A DNA stretch of 64,000 nt, from the NCBI RefSeq assembly GCF_000280495.2, contig NZ_CP018016.1:248001-312000 (forward strand), read 5' to 3'. A program made the translations under genes and the position numbers. A model generated the notes under the pieces. That model made no database searches. It was given only the letters and a program-made list of their open reading frames with translations, and was not told where the DNA came from. How positions within the stretch are numbered: the stretch's first letter is position 1; each line of letters opens with the position of its first letter. This DNA comes from Kosakonia radicincitans DSM 16656. Its GTDB lineage: Bacteria; Pseudomonadota; Gammaproteobacteria; Enterobacterales; Enterobacteriaceae. This document shows, one piece after another, positions 36,758 to 46,763 of the stretch.

Positions 36758-38412
36758 AATCCCGTTATTTTACGCTGGCGCTGTTCGCGCTATTTGCCCT
36801 CTACTATCTCATTCCCATTGAATATCGTTTGCTCTGGCAGCCTGATGAAACCCGCTATGCGGAAATCAGCCGGGAGATGCTGCACAGCGGCGACTGGGTA
36901 GTGCCGCATTTCCTCGGCCTGCGCTATTTCGAAAAACCAATTGCCGGTTACTGGATCAACAATATTGGCCAGTGGCTGTTTGGTCACAATAACTTCGCGG
37001 TGCGTTTCGGTGCCATCTTCTCGATTGCGCTGTCGGGGCTGCTGGTTGGCGGGCTGGCATGGAAGATGTGGCGCGACAAACGGATTGCAGTGCTCTCCGG
37101 CGTGATATTCCTGACGGCGTTTTTGGTTTACGGCATTGGCACTTATGCGGTGCTCGACCCGATGATCACGCTGTGGATGATGCTGGCGATGTTCAGCTTC
37201 TGGCTTGCGTCGCAGGCTTCCACGCTGCGCGGTAAGTTTGGCGGTTATGTACTGCTGGGCGTTGCCTGCGGCATGGGGGTGATGACCAAAGGGTTCCTCG
37301 CGCTGGCGGTGCCGGTGATCGGTGTTCTGCCGTGGGTGATTGTGCAGAAACGCTGGAAAGAGGTGTTGCTCTGGGGCTGGCTGGCGGTGATCTGCTGCGT
37401 TGTGACTGTGCTGCCCTGGGGGCTGGCGATTGCTGCCCGCGAGCCGGATTTCTGGCGCTACTTCTTCTGGGTGGAGCATATTCAGCGTTTTGCCCAGCAG
37501 GACGCGCAGCACAAAGCACCGTTCTGGTATTACATTCCGTTTCTGGTTGCCGGTTCGCTGCCGTGGCTCGCGCTGTTACCTGGCGCGCTGAAAACGGGCT
37601 GGCTGGCGCGTAAAGAGGGGCTGCGCGAAGCTTTCTATCTGCTGGGTTGGGTGGTGATGCCGCTGATTTTCTTCAGCATCGCGAAGGGGAAATTGCCGAC
37701 CTATATTCTGCCGTGTTTCGGACCCCTGGCGATCCTGATGGCGCGCTATGCGGTGGCGGTAGCCAAAGAGCATGGCCGGGCGCTGCGCATTAACGCCTGG
37801 ATCAACATTGCTTTTGGTTTGATCGGTACGGTTGCCGCGCTGGTGGTGTCGCCGTGGGGCTTTTTGAAGCACCCGGTATGGATGCCGATCGAAGTCTATA
37901 AAGCGGCGCTGGCAGCATTTGCCTTTTTCTGCTGGTTGCTGGTCGGGCTGTTTACGTTGCGCGCCAGTCACGAGCGCTGGTCGTACGCCGCGCTGTGTCC
38001 GCTGGGGGTTGCACTGCTGGTGGGCATTGTTATCCCGGACAAAGTGATGGATTCCAAACAGCCGCAATTTTTAATTAACTTCGTCAACGACTCGCTGACC
38101 CCCAGCCGCTATGTGCTGGCCGATAACGTCGGGGTTGCCGCTGGTCTGGCGTGGGAGCTGAAGCGCAAAGATATTATTCTCTTCGGTACTGAGGGTGAGC
38201 TTACCTACGGGATGGCGTATCCTGACGGGCAGGGCCGCTTTGTCAGTGAGGATGGTTTTACTGACTGGCTGGCACAACATCGTCAGCAAGGCGTGATATC
38301 GCTGGTATTGCACCAGTCTAAACCGGATGATTTCACCCGTTTGCCGATCCCGAAACCTGATAACGTCTATGTGCAGGGGCGTATGGTCTTTATTCAGTAC
38401 TATCCACAATGA
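36754..38412 (+). CDS. arnT: Lipid A 4-amino-4-deoxy-L-arabinosyltransferase ArnT
   Basis: A 552-residue polytopic GT83 enzyme with about 13 helices and a C-terminal periplasmic domain. The first periplasmic loop has the conserved [14 protein letters not shown] segment, with the aspartate-glutamate pair needed for catalysis. It transfers L-Ara4N from undecaprenyl phosphate to lipid A phosphates, lowering affinity for polymyxin. The start at 36754 overlaps the arnD stop; a longer frame from 36727 lacks support. Confidence 0.97.
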   Translation: MKSRYFTLALFALFALYYLIPIEYRLLWQPDETRYAEISREMLHSGDWVVPHFLGLRYFEKPIAGYWINNIGQWLFGHNNFAVRFGAIFSIALSGLLVGGLAWKMWRDKRIAVLSGVIFLTAFLVYGIGTYAVLDPMITLWMMLAMFSFWLASQASTLRGKFGGYVLLGVACGMGVMTKGFLALAVPVIGVLPWVIVQKRWKEVLLWGWLAVICCVVTVLPWGLAIAAREPDFWRYFFWVEHIQRFAQQDAQHKAPFWYYIPFLVAGSLPWLALLPGALKTGWLARKEGLREAFYLLGWVVMPLIFFSIAKGKLPTYILPCFGPLAILMARYAVAVAKEHGRALRINAWINIAFGLIGTVAALVVSPWGFLKHPVWMPIEVYKAALAAFAFFCWLLVGLFTLRASHERWSYAALCPLGVALLVGIVIPDKVMDSKQPQFLINFVNDSLTPSRYVLADNVGVAAGLAWELKRKDIILFGTEGELTYGMAYPDGQGRFVSEDGFTDWLAQHRQQGVISLVLHQSKPDDFTRLPIPKPDNVYVQGRMVFIQYYPQ

Positions 38413-38747
38413 CAAGCTGGATCTGGCTCCTCCTCGCCAGCCTGTTGAGCTGCGTAGGGCAATTGTGCCAGAAACAGGCGACACGCCCCGCGCCGCCAGG
38501 GCATCGTGGCAGGCATCTCGGTCTGTGGCTGGGGCTGGCGCTGGCATCGCTGGGCGCCGGTATGGCGCTGTGGCTGCTGGTGCTCCAGCGTATTCCGGTC
38601 GGCGTGGCGTATCCGATGCTGAGCCTCAATTTTGTCTGGGTTACGCTGGCCGCGCGGTTTATCTGGCATGAGCGAGTTACCGCGCGTCATGCGGTGGGAG
38701 TTGCGTTGATCATTGCCGGTATTGTGCTGCTGGGGAGTACGCGATGA
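38409..38747 (+). CDS. arnE: Ara4N-phosphoundecaprenol flippase subunit ArnE
   Basis: A 112-residue four-helix membrane protein of the small multidrug resistance fold. It begins [18 protein letters not shown] and includes [18 protein letters not shown]. With ArnF it is proposed to flip the lipid-linked sugar to the periplasmic face. Overlaps both arnT and arnF by 4 nt. Confidence 0.95.
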   Translation: MTSWIWLLLASLLSCVGQLCQKQATRPAPPGHRGRHLGLWLGLALASLGAGMALWLLVLQRIPVGVAYPMLSLNFVWVTLAARFIWHERVTARHAVGVALIIAGIVLLGSTR

Positions 38748-39145
38748 GGGGCATGGTATGGGCGCTGGCAAGCGTGCTGCTGGTCAGCATCGCGCAGTTG
38801 CTGCTGCGTTACGCGATGATTTCACTGCCGCCGGCGAGCCTTTCGTGGGAGTTTGTATGGGTACTGCTTCAGCCGCAGAAAGGAACGCTGGCGCTGATTG
38901 CCGGGCTGTGCGGCTACCTGGCGTCGATGGGGTGCTGGTATTTTGCGCTGCACCGTTTGCCGCTGAGCAAAGCTTATGCCCTGCTCAGCGTGAGTTACAT
39001 TCTGGTGTGGGCCGCCGCCATCTGGTTGCCCGGCTGGCATGAACCCTTCTCTCTGCGCGGCGGGCTTGGCGTGCTGCTGATTGTCGCCGGTGTGCTGGTT
39101 ATTTTTCTGCCCGGGCGCGCTCGATCTGGTCGGCAGAGATCGTAA
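38744..39145 (+). CDS. arnF: Ara4N-phosphoundecaprenol flippase subunit ArnF
   Basis: A 133-residue four-helix partner of ArnE, with [20 protein letters not shown] and [20 protein letters not shown]. Its last 47 bp overlap the 3' end of acpT on the other strand, so the arn and ape operons collide tail to tail with no spacer or separate terminator. Confidence 0.94.
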   Translation: MRGMVWALASVLLVSIAQLLLRYAMISLPPASLSWEFVWVLLQPQKGTLALIAGLCGYLASMGCWYFALHRLPLSKAYALLSVSYILVWAAAIWLPGWHEPFSLRGGLGVLLIVAGVLVIFLPGRARSGRQRS

Positions 39146-39686
39146 AAGGTGTGGTCGTGCAGACGGCAAAGCTCAGTTCCTGACCTTGATAATGGCTCAG
39201 ATGCAGATTCCGGGGGTGACAGCTATCAACGCTTACAATATCCCAGGCGCTGCCACCGCGTTGTTTGATGATGGCTTCCTTTCGTGTCCAGATGCGCCAG
39301 AAAGCATCCAGTTGTTGTTCCGGATGCTCCTGTTCGATTTCACGGTGTTCCGCCTGGCTAAAAACGGCATTCGCCAGGCTACGCCAGTTGCTGCGAGGAC
39401 GAATCACTTCAATATCGCAGCCGACTTCCCCTTCATCGCTAACCAGCAGGGCAATGTGATCACCGCTGTGGCTCAGGCTAAACCAGAAGGGAAAATCGGC
39501 GGGAAACCCCGGCTTTCCCTGTTCGCCATAGATTATCTCCGGCAGCGGGGAGATCACACGGCTCAGCAAAATTCGCCCGGCAAGCCAGCTGTTGTGGCGA
39601 GTGCCTGTCGGTGCTTGCAATTGTAACGCGGGCGGGATCGTACCCGCGCACAGTTCAGAGATCGTACCCAGCGCAACACGATACAT
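39099..39686 (-). CDS. acpT: 4'-phosphopantetheinyl transferase AcpT
   Basis: A 195-residue Sfp/AcpS-superfamily transferase with the two family motifs: VGCDIEVI (Mg2+-binding) and FWRIWTRKEAIIKQRG. It attaches 4'-phosphopantetheine to a serine of acyl carrier proteins. It lies 2 nt after apeR on the same strand, at the end of the aryl-polyene-type operon, which encodes two ACPs. In E. coli K-12 the cluster is gone and acpT is orphaned; O157:H7 keeps the arrangement seen here. Confidence 0.94.
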   Translation of the reverse strand: MYRVALGTISELCAGTIPPALQLQAPTGTRHNSWLAGRILLSRVISPLPEIIYGEQGKPGFPADFPFWFSLSHSGDHIALLVSDEGEVGCDIEVIRPRSNWRSLANAVFSQAEHREIEQEHPEQQLDAFWRIWTRKEAIIKQRGGSAWDIVSVDSCHPRNLHLSHYQGQELSFAVCTTTPFTISADQIERARAEK

Positions 39687-39688
39687 TG

Positions 39689-40918
39689 TTACGCCCAGCG
39701 TTTGATGATGATTGACGTGTTTATCCCGCCAAACGCAAAGTTATTGCTCTGCAGGAATTCACAATCAATATGCCTTGCTTCCCCACGGATATAATCCAGT
39801 TCGCCGCAATTTTCATCTGGCGTATTCAGGTTTAACGTCGGCGCAAACCAGCCTTCACGCATCATTTGCAGGCTCATCCAGGCTTCCAGGGCACCGCAGG
39901 CACCCAGCGTATGGCCGAAGTAACTTTTTAATGAGGAGATCGGCACTGTGTTACCGAAGATGGCCGCAGTGGCCTGGCTTTCAGCGATATCACCCCGATC
40001 GGTAGCCGTACCGTGTGCGGAAATATAGCCAATATCCTGCGCGCTAAGTCCGGCGATTTTGAGTGCCTGTTCCATGCAGATTTGCATGGTTTCCCGCTGG
40101 GGTTGGGTGATGTGTGCGGCATCGCAGTTGGTGGCAAAGCCGACGATTTCGCCATAGATGGTGGCACCGCGCGCCTTCGCATGTTCCAGCTCCTCCAGAA
40201 TCAGGGTGCCTGCACCTTCACCAATCACCAGGCCATCACGGCGGGTATCAAAAGGCGACGGCGTGGTTTTCGGCTCATCATTGCGCTGGCTGGTGGCAAA
40301 TAGCGTATCAAACACGGCGGCTTCCGACGGACATAGCTCTTCCGCACCGCCTGCGACCATCACATCCTGATAACCGTGGCGAATGGCTTCCCAGGCGTAA
40401 CCTATTGCCTGGCTGCCTGAAGTGCAGGCGCTGGACGTGGGAATAACCCGACCGCGCAAGCCGAAGAACAGACCAGTATTGACGGCGGTGGTGTGCGGCA
40501 TCATTTGCACATAGGTGGTGCCCGTAATGTTGTTGGTGTGCTTTTCCGTCAGCATTGTCGCAAACTCACTCACCGGGCCTGTGCTACCGGTCGATGAGCC
40601 ATAAGCAATACCGGTACTGCCATTGGTCAGCACCGGGTCGTCGATTAACCCGGCCTGCTCCAGTGCCAGCTCGCTGGCGCGCGTGGAGAGCAGGGATACA
40701 CGGCCCATCGCACGGATGCGTTTGCGGGTGTAATGATCCGGCAGAACGAAGTCGTCAATCGGCGCCCCCAGCAGGGTATGCAGCCCATCGTAAATCTGCC
40801 ATTCCGGCATTTTTCGTACGGCATTCTCATAAGCCAGTAAGCGCTTCGCGACATCCTGCCAGCTCTGACCAAAGGCGGTGACGCCGCCCATACCGGTAAT
40901 GACTACGCGACGCGTCAT
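39689..40918 (-). CDS. apeR: Beta-ketoacyl-ACP synthase ApeR (FabF type)
   Basis: A 409-residue ketosynthase with a complete Cys-His-His triad: Cys165 in SSACTSGSQ, a histidine in SAHGTATDRGD and one in YFGHTLGACG. In aryl polyene biosynthesis ketosynthases extend an aromatic starter with malonyl-ACP. Overlaps apeQ by 4 nt. The ape letters used here follow gene order in the Xenorhabdus/E. coli APE clusters from memory. Confidence 0.9.
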   Translation of the reverse strand: MTRRVVITGMGGVTAFGQSWQDVAKRLLAYENAVRKMPEWQIYDGLHTLLGAPIDDFVLPDHYTRKRIRAMGRVSLLSTRASELALEQAGLIDDPVLTNGSTGIAYGSSTGSTGPVSEFATMLTEKHTNNITGTTYVQMMPHTTAVNTGLFFGLRGRVIPTSSACTSGSQAIGYAWEAIRHGYQDVMVAGGAEELCPSEAAVFDTLFATSQRNDEPKTTPSPFDTRRDGLVIGEGAGTLILEELEHAKARGATIYGEIVGFATNCDAAHITQPQRETMQICMEQALKIAGLSAQDIGYISAHGTATDRGDIAESQATAAIFGNTVPISSLKSYFGHTLGACGALEAWMSLQMMREGWFAPTLNLNTPDENCGELDYIRGEARHIDCEFLQSNNFAFGGINTSIIIKRWA

Positions 40919-41646
40919 AGCATCCCCCCATTAATGGAAATCACCTGACGGGTGACATACCCCGCAATATCGGACATTAAATAACTGGCCAGTCCGGCGA
41001 CTTCTTGCGTCTGGCCCATACGCTTCATGGGAATCATGCTCATCGCTTCTTTCAGCGCCGCCTCTTCCATGTCGATCATCCCGGTATCAATCAGGCCCGG
41101 CGCAATGCAGTTGACAGTGATTTTGCGTTTCGCCAGTTCAATCGCCAGCGCCTTGGTTGCGCCAATGATCCCTGCTTTTGCCGCACTGTAGTTGACCTGG
41201 CCACGGTTGCCCATCACGCCGGAGACCGACGAAAGCGTAATAATACGTCCGCCATTGCGGGCGCCAATCATCGGCATGATGCAGGGCTGAATCACATTGT
41301 AAAAACTGTCGAGATTGGTATGGATGACCGCATCCCAGTCCTCTTCGCTCAGCGCCGGAAAGGCTGCATCGCGTGCGATTCCGGCATTGCTGACCACTCC
41401 GTACCACGCGCCGTAGCGGGCAATTTCGCTCTCCAGCACGTCACGGCATTGCTCGCGGTTGCCCACATCGAAGCTGAGCAGTCGCGCGCTTCCTCCAGCC
41501 TGTTCAATCGCGTGCAGCGTTTGCTGCGCACCTTGTTCATCGCGATGATAATGCACGCCAATCGTAAAGCCATCTGCGGCAAGTTGTTGGGCGATGGCGC
41601 GGCCGATGCCTTTGCTGGCGCCGGTGACCAATACAGAACGATTCAT
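40915..41646 (-). CDS. apeQ: 3-oxoacyl-ACP reductase ApeQ (FabG type)
   Basis: A 243-residue SDR with TGASKGIGRAIA, SNAG, and the catalytic Ser-Tyr-Lys in SSVSGVMGNRGQVNYSAAKAG. The C-terminus VISINGGML is FabG-like. It reduces the 3-oxo group after each condensation of the polyene chain using NADPH. Overlaps by 4 nt with apeP and apeR, so it is co-translated. Confidence 0.92.
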   Translation of the reverse strand: MNRSVLVTGASKGIGRAIAQQLAADGFTIGVHYHRDEQGAQQTLHAIEQAGGSARLLSFDVGNREQCRDVLESEIARYGAWYGVVSNAGIARDAAFPALSEEDWDAVIHTNLDSFYNVIQPCIMPMIGARNGGRIITLSSVSGVMGNRGQVNYSAAKAGIIGATKALAIELAKRKITVNCIAPGLIDTGMIDMEEAALKEAMSMIPMKRMGQTQEVAGLASYLMSDIAGYVTRQVISINGGML

Positions 41647-42119
41647 GCCGTTTTCCCTTGAGTAAAAAGTGACGTTAACTCTTCCTTTGTCGGCTGGAAG
41701 GTATTGACCCGGCCCGAAGCCAGCGTGGCGGCCTGTGCCTGAATGGTACAGTCGAAGCTGCCGAAACGTTCATCCTGCATCAGCAATCTGACGTGGATAT
41801 CCAGCACGGCATTCGCAGGAAATGAGCCCGTCGCACAAGTTAATTCTCTCGCTCCCAGCACCATACCGAGAGCAATGTTTTCCGCACCGCGTTGCTGGCG
41901 ATGCCAACCCGACCAGACGCCAATAGTTTGCGCCATCAGTTCCAGCGCATACCAGCCAGGCAAGTTGCCTGCGGCATCAATAAACGGCGCAAGAACGCCA
42001 TTTTTATCGACGGCCACGCGGCAGTGGGCGCTATCAGCTTCGACGGCAATAACCTCAGCTAGCAGGATCATTGGTGCGTCGTGAGGTAAATAGGCACCCG
42101 GGGTAAGGTAAAGGCTCAT
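41643..42119 (-). CDS. apeP: 3-hydroxyacyl-ACP dehydratase ApeP
   Basis: A 158-residue hotdog-fold protein with the long central helix segment YALELMAQTIGVWSGWHRQQ, and upstream strand RVAVDKNGVLAPFIDAAG. It resembles the dehydratases of aryl polyene and flexirubin clusters. Together with ApeI it forms the conjugated double bonds. Overlaps both neighbours by 4 nt. Confidence 0.87.
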   Translation of the reverse strand: MSLYLTPGAYLPHDAPMILLAEVIAVEADSAHCRVAVDKNGVLAPFIDAAGNLPGWYALELMAQTIGVWSGWHRQQRGAENIALGMVLGARELTCATGSFPANAVLDIHVRLLMQDERFGSFDCTIQAQAATLASGRVNTFQPTKEELTSLFTQGKTA

Positions 42120-43285
42120 GGCACTCTCCCTAGCAAAATGCTGGCATTGTTTCCGCCGAAGGCGAAGGAGTTAGATAAAATCACCGGGCGCGAAAGTGGC
42201 TGTGGTTGGCTCAGCAGGCCGCACTTCGGTAAGGTTGTATCTCGCGGAGACTGGCTGAAATTCTGTGGTGGCAATGGAAGATCGCGCAGCAGAATCAGTG
42301 CGCTTAGCGCCGCTTCGGTGACACCGGCCGCGCCAAGGGTATGGCCGGTTAGATGTTTGGTGGAACTGCAAGGTGTACGGTTGCCAAACAGCGTATGTAC
42401 AACCTGCGATTCAATTTGATCGTTAAGGATCGTGGCAGTGCCATGCAGATTGATATAACCCACGTCGTCTGGCGTCAGGCTGGCTTGGGCTAGCGCCATA
42501 TTTATTGCGCGGATCGCGCCTTCTCCTTGCGGATGTGGCGCAGAAATATGCCAGGCGTCACTGGACTCCCCACAGCCAAGCAGCGCCAGCGCCTGCGGTT
42601 CGCGGGTTAATACCATCAGCGCAGCGGCTTCACCAATGGTGATGCCGCAACGGTCGCGGCCAAACGGCTGGCATAATGTCGGGGAGAAAGATTCAAGACT
42701 GTTAAAGCCATTGACCGGCATCCGGCTGAGTGTATCCGCGCCGCCAACGATGGCGACATCAGCAAGTCCCGCATTAATCAGGCGCTGACCATTAATGATT
42801 GCTCTGGCGCTGGATGAACAGGCGGTGGAAACGGTAAATGCCGGGCCATTGAGCGCCAGCCAGTGGCTTAAAAAGCGCGAAGGATCGCCAAGTTCCTGCT
42901 GCGGGTAGCGCCATGCCAGACTCTCTTCGCCGTTATGCAGGTAATGAACGTGTTTATCCCCTTCGTCGAGACCCGATGTGCTGGTGCCCAATACGACGGC
43001 CACGCGATCGCGACCATAGCGGGAAATCGCCTCATCCACTGTCGGTTGGATCTGCTCCAGTGCGGCCAGTAAAAGCTGGTTGTTGCGGCTGCGATGCGCC
43101 TGCCACGTCTCAGGAATCGACGGAAGTGCGGCATCCACACCGCCGAGCATCACTTCTTCATAGCCCTGTAACCAGCCTTTACGGGGGATCATCCCCGGCG
43201 CAACGCCACGGCTCATGTTGGCAGCAATGTCATCACACGTGTGGCCCAGCGCATTAATCATGCCGATGGCGGAAATGTAGATCAT
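42116..43285 (-). CDS. apeO: Beta-ketoacyl-ACP synthase ApeO
   Basis: A 389-residue ketosynthase with Cys156 (STACSSS), His in NLHGTATILND and His in LTGHTLGAAG. The open frame reaches 43339 but the ATG at 43285 gives MIYISAIGMINALG, the typical start, one base after the apeN stop. ApeO is the catalytic half of a KS-chain length factor pair with ApeC in studied APE systems. Confidence 0.9.
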   Translation of the reverse strand: MIYISAIGMINALGHTCDDIAANMSRGVAPGMIPRKGWLQGYEEVMLGGVDAALPSIPETWQAHRSRNNQLLLAALEQIQPTVDEAISRYGRDRVAVVLGTSTSGLDEGDKHVHYLHNGEESLAWRYPQQELGDPSRFLSHWLALNGPAFTVSTACSSSARAIINGQRLINAGLADVAIVGGADTLSRMPVNGFNSLESFSPTLCQPFGRDRCGITIGEAAALMVLTREPQALALLGCGESSDAWHISAPHPQGEGAIRAINMALAQASLTPDDVGYINLHGTATILNDQIESQVVHTLFGNRTPCSSTKHLTGHTLGAAGVTEAALSALILLRDLPLPPQNFSQSPRDTTLPKCGLLSQPQPLSRPVILSNSFAFGGNNASILLGRVP

Positions 43286-43286
43286 C

Positions 43287-43871
43287 TCAGTCACCCAGAT
43301 ATTGAATGGTGATGTGGTATTTAAAAACATGCTGCTCAATGCTAATCGGTTCGCGCTTGCCTTTGCGCTGTAAATAAGTGATTTCCGTCACCAGCTTCCC
43401 GCGCGCATTGCGCAGCTCGCGTTTGTCACCTGTGTCAGTTAGCGTCCAGCCTTTTGGCAGCTGCTGCTGCCAGACAGCGATAGGCCAGTGGCTGATCATC
43501 ACGTCGGCCAGGACCTGGTTTGCCGGTGGTAATTGCGGTACGACGATGGATTGCTCGGTATGAATGCCACGCTCGTCATACGTCACGAGAAACAGACGAA
43601 TGCCCACGGAAGAGAGCCCGGCAAGCGTAATTTTTTTATCGTCTGCAGTCATCATCACCAGCAGGGACTGTGTTTGCCCGTTAAAGCTGCCGGTGAGTAG
43701 CTGCTGGGAATTGACCGCCGGAGTAATGCCCGGCGCAGGCAAGGTAATACGTGTGCCCGGTTCCAGCCATGCTTGCGGGCGGGCGCTGTCGGAGGAGCGC
43801 GTTGTGTGACTGCATCCGGTGAGCAGCAGGGCAGTGGCCAGTGCCACGCCAGTCCAGAGGGTGCGGATCAT
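43287..43871 (-). CDS. apeN: DUF3261 lipoprotein ApeN
   Basis: A 194-residue lipoprotein with a signal peptide and lipobox LLTGC at residue 20. The mature part is DUF3261-like (LEPGTRITLPAPGITPAVN, DVMISHWPIAVWQQQLPKGW). Its place between the MMPL exporter and ketosynthase is constant in APE clusters, and it probably acts in moving or anchoring the product to the outer membrane. Exact role unknown. Confidence 0.85.
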   Translation of the reverse strand: MIRTLWTGVALATALLLTGCSHTTRSSDSARPQAWLEPGTRITLPAPGITPAVNSQQLLTGSFNGQTQSLLVMMTADDKKITLAGLSSVGIRLFLVTYDERGIHTEQSIVVPQLPPANQVLADVMISHWPIAVWQQQLPKGWTLTDTGDKRELRNARGKLVTEITYLQRKGKREPISIEQHVFKYHITIQYLGD

Positions 43872-46189
43872 CGTTTTCTCTCTTTTTTACCCGGCATTGC
43901 GAGCGGTGAAAGCAAAAAGGCGGTAAAGATGCCGCTTACCAGCACAATACCGAAACTGCTAATCGCCTGAGTAGCGCTGAAGACCAGCATACCCAGAGTG
44001 AGAAGTGTCGTGGCCATCGCCAGCGCGATCGCCAGCAGGGATGTGAGTGGCGTGCCGCGAGGATTACTAAAAAATAGCGTGTAGTTAATTCCAATCCCCA
44101 GCACCAGTACCAACGCCAGCAGGGAGAACAGGTTGAGCGAATGGCCACTGAGCGACAACGCGGCCAGCCCACATCCGAGCGACAGAATTGAGGGCACCAG
44201 GCTGATAAGCCCTTTTTTCCCGCCCAGGCGGAGTACTGCACCGGCCGCAATCACCGCCAGCGCGACAAAGAGCAGCCCGGTAAGGACCAGACGGTAGAAC
44301 GCGAAAAGCGTATCGAAAGCACTTTTCCGATCCACCCATGCGATGCCCGCTTTCGCCTCTGCCAATGTGCTTAGCGCTGCGCTGTCTTTTACGCCATCAA
44401 CGGGAACCAGTACGCCGCTTTGCCCGTCAGGCAGGGTCAGCCATAGCAAACGCCAGCCTTCACTGGCCGGACTGGCCAGCCACTCCTCGACCGTGACCGT
44501 CATTGGGCTGAGATCGGGTGTAACCGCCTGCAATCCAGCATTCTGCAAGGTTTGTGCAACGGTAGGGGTCGCATTTTTGAGTAACCTTAGATCCTGTTGC
44601 TGGCGCGCAAGCGAATTGACGGGAACGTAACGAAAACCTGAAATTGTCCCCTTCTCCCGGGCATGTTCCAGTTGCGGAATAAAGGACTCCAGCCGTTCCA
44701 GCGTTTGCTGAGGCGTCTGGCCGTAGATGACAAACCATTTCTGGTCGACGCTCTGTCCGGTCAGCGAAGTAATGGCCTTCTCCTGGGTAAGAATATCCTG
44801 CGGCAATGCCTGCAACTGGCTGATATCGTCATTGATACGCAATGTCGCCAGCCCGGCAAGCGAGAGCAGCGCGAGCAGCACCGGTAATCCCACTGACAGT
44901 TTTTTATTGCGCCGCCAGGCGGCCAGCCAGCGCAGTAACAAGGTCATTGCCGGAACGGGGCGCACCGGCAAACCACGGCACAGCCAGGGGTGCCAGAAAA
45001 TAACGGTCAGGCAGGAGGCGCTAAGACCGGTGGCGGCGAAAATTGCCATCTGGCGAATGCCAGGGAACGGCGCCAACATCATGATCAGATACGCCACAAC
45101 TGTCGTTACCAGCGCCAGCAACAGCGCATTGCGCACTTTGGCAAGACTTTGCCATGGCGATGCGTCTGCGCCGTGCACCATGCGTTCGGTCAGATAGTAG
45201 AGCGTATAATCCGCAGAGATACCGATGATGCTCATGCTCATCACCAGCGTCATCAGGTGCAACTCACCGAATATCAGCAGCGTGACTACCGTTCCTGCCA
45301 GCGCGCCAATAGCGATAGAAATCAGGCATAACATCAGTGGGCGCAGAGATCGGAATACGGCAACAATCAGCAGCATTACGCCGACGATCGTCGCGATCCC
45401 CAGCGTCGAAATATCGCGTTTTGCCTGCTGGCTTGCGTAATCGCTATAGAATACGGTGCCGCGAGACAGCAGTTGCGCCTGCGGGAAGTGCGTCTTCAAC
45501 CGCTTTTCCAGCGAGCCGAGCGTGGTCACAAACTGGTGCGTTTGCTGCATATCAAAGGAGGAGCCTGCCAGCTCGCCATGGAGCAGATACCAGTAATTGC
45601 CTTCATTGTCCTGTGTGACTAACCACCCATCCATCAGCCGCAGTCGCTGCGTATTTTGCGCCATTGCCAATTGCGCACCGCGCATCAACATCAACGGATC
45701 GTTTTGTAGCTCTTTACCTGATACACCGGAAAAGGCCGAGTAGAGCTGAGTCAGCACCCATTGCGCCTGCGCCTCGCCGCCGTTTTGTAGACGTGCGCGG
45801 GTTGCGCTGTCGAGCAACGCGTTACGGTGCTGCCAAAAAAATGCTCCCCACGCTTGCTGACTCTCTGCATCCATCGCGCCTTTCAGATGATTAACGGCCT
45901 GCGATTGACGCAACAGCGCCAGCCAGTATTGCGCCGCTTCGGGGCTGGCTTGTTTACCGGGGCTGACCAGCCAGACCAGCTGTTTATCGAGGCGCTGCAT
46001 AAAACCGTCATTCAATGCCGTGGGCAGCGCGCCCATAGTCTGTGTTGGTAGCATTGCCAGCACGCTGCTGTTCATTCGCGCTTTGGGAAGCAGTACCAGC
46101 AATATGCCCAGCAGAACCAGACATACGGCACTCCAGAGCAGTGCCGGGCGCGGGGAGTTAGTGTGTGGCAAAACGTTGGCGTTCGTCAT
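43868..46189 (-). CDS. apeM: MMPL/RND-type lipid exporter ApeM
   Basis: A 773-residue membrane protein with 12 predicted helices in two sets: one N-terminal helix, a large periplasmic loop to about 245, then five helices with STLGIATIVGVMLLIVAVFR and MSMSIIGISADYTLYYLTERM; the pattern repeats in the second half (LVLGIGINYTLFF). The ISADYT and GINYT aspartate/asparagine pair marks the proton relay of the RND/MMPL class. It likely exports the polyene lipid from the inner membrane. Overlaps apeL by 32 nt. Confidence 0.9.
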   Translation of the reverse strand: MTNANVLPHTNSPRPALLWSAVCLVLLGILLVLLPKARMNSSVLAMLPTQTMGALPTALNDGFMQRLDKQLVWLVSPGKQASPEAAQYWLALLRQSQAVNHLKGAMDAESQQAWGAFFWQHRNALLDSATRARLQNGGEAQAQWVLTQLYSAFSGVSGKELQNDPLMLMRGAQLAMAQNTQRLRLMDGWLVTQDNEGNYWYLLHGELAGSSFDMQQTHQFVTTLGSLEKRLKTHFPQAQLLSRGTVFYSDYASQQAKRDISTLGIATIVGVMLLIVAVFRSLRPLMLCLISIAIGALAGTVVTLLIFGELHLMTLVMSMSIIGISADYTLYYLTERMVHGADASPWQSLAKVRNALLLALVTTVVAYLIMMLAPFPGIRQMAIFAATGLSASCLTVIFWHPWLCRGLPVRPVPAMTLLLRWLAAWRRNKKLSVGLPVLLALLSLAGLATLRINDDISQLQALPQDILTQEKAITSLTGQSVDQKWFVIYGQTPQQTLERLESFIPQLEHAREKGTISGFRYVPVNSLARQQQDLRLLKNATPTVAQTLQNAGLQAVTPDLSPMTVTVEEWLASPASEGWRLLWLTLPDGQSGVLVPVDGVKDSAALSTLAEAKAGIAWVDRKSAFDTLFAFYRLVLTGLLFVALAVIAAGAVLRLGGKKGLISLVPSILSLGCGLAALSLSGHSLNLFSLLALVLVLGIGINYTLFFSNPRGTPLTSLLAIALAMATTLLTLGMLVFSATQAISSFGIVLVSGIFTAFLLSPLAMPGKKERKR

Positions 46190-46763
46190 CGGTCAGCGTC
46201 GTGGGCGTGAGTCGGTGTTGGGAGAAAGCGATATCGGTGAGATCGCCCTGTTTATCATTCAGGCGAATGCTGTCGAGATACTGCTCCCCGGCCAGGTCGA
46301 TGGAGGCGAAAATTTTATCCAGCGGCGTGGTGATCGGCGTCAGCTTCAATGTCCAGCGACCTGTCCCTGCATCTTTAAAATCGATGCGGAAGTTCTGCTC
46401 AAGTACCCTGCGATCGGCCTGAAACAGCGCCCGCAGAAGATGGTTAAACTGGAACATTTGCGGATTGTTCTGCGCGGTGATCACCTGTGGTGGCTGACCG
46501 TTAATGATTTGCACCATCCGCGAGTCATCCAGCATCAGCGCCATCGGGAACGGCGTGGTTTGATCCCATAATAATCCCTGCTCCCGGGCGATCAGCATCT
46601 CGCCCTGCGATCGCAACGGCTGCGGCAGATCTTTGATGGTTCGGGTTTGGGTAAAATGCGCACGTACTACGGGTTGCTGGGTAAAGCGCTGCTGCAACTC
46701 CTCCAGCGTCACTGCATTGCCGAATGGGGCGAAAAACAGCACCAGCAGAGGCCAGTATTTCAT
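46158..46763 (-). CDS. apeL: LolA-like periplasmic carrier ApeL
   Basis: A 201-residue protein with a Sec signal (ending near residue 17) and the LolA-type fold: VVRAHFTQTRTIKDLPQPLRSQG, QGLLWDQTTPFPMAL and FRIDFKDAGTGRWTLKLTP. It may carry the hydrophobic polyene product across the periplasm between the MMPL exporter and the outer membrane. Overlaps apeK by 4 nt. Confidence 0.88.
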   Translation of the reverse strand: MKYWPLLVLFFAPFGNAVTLEELQQRFTQQPVVRAHFTQTRTIKDLPQPLRSQGEMLIAREQGLLWDQTTPFPMALMLDDSRMVQIINGQPPQVITAQNNPQMFQFNHLLRALFQADRRVLEQNFRIDFKDAGTGRWTLKLTPITTPLDKIFASIDLAGEQYLDSIRLNDKQGDLTDIAFSQHRLTPTTLTDDERQRFATH

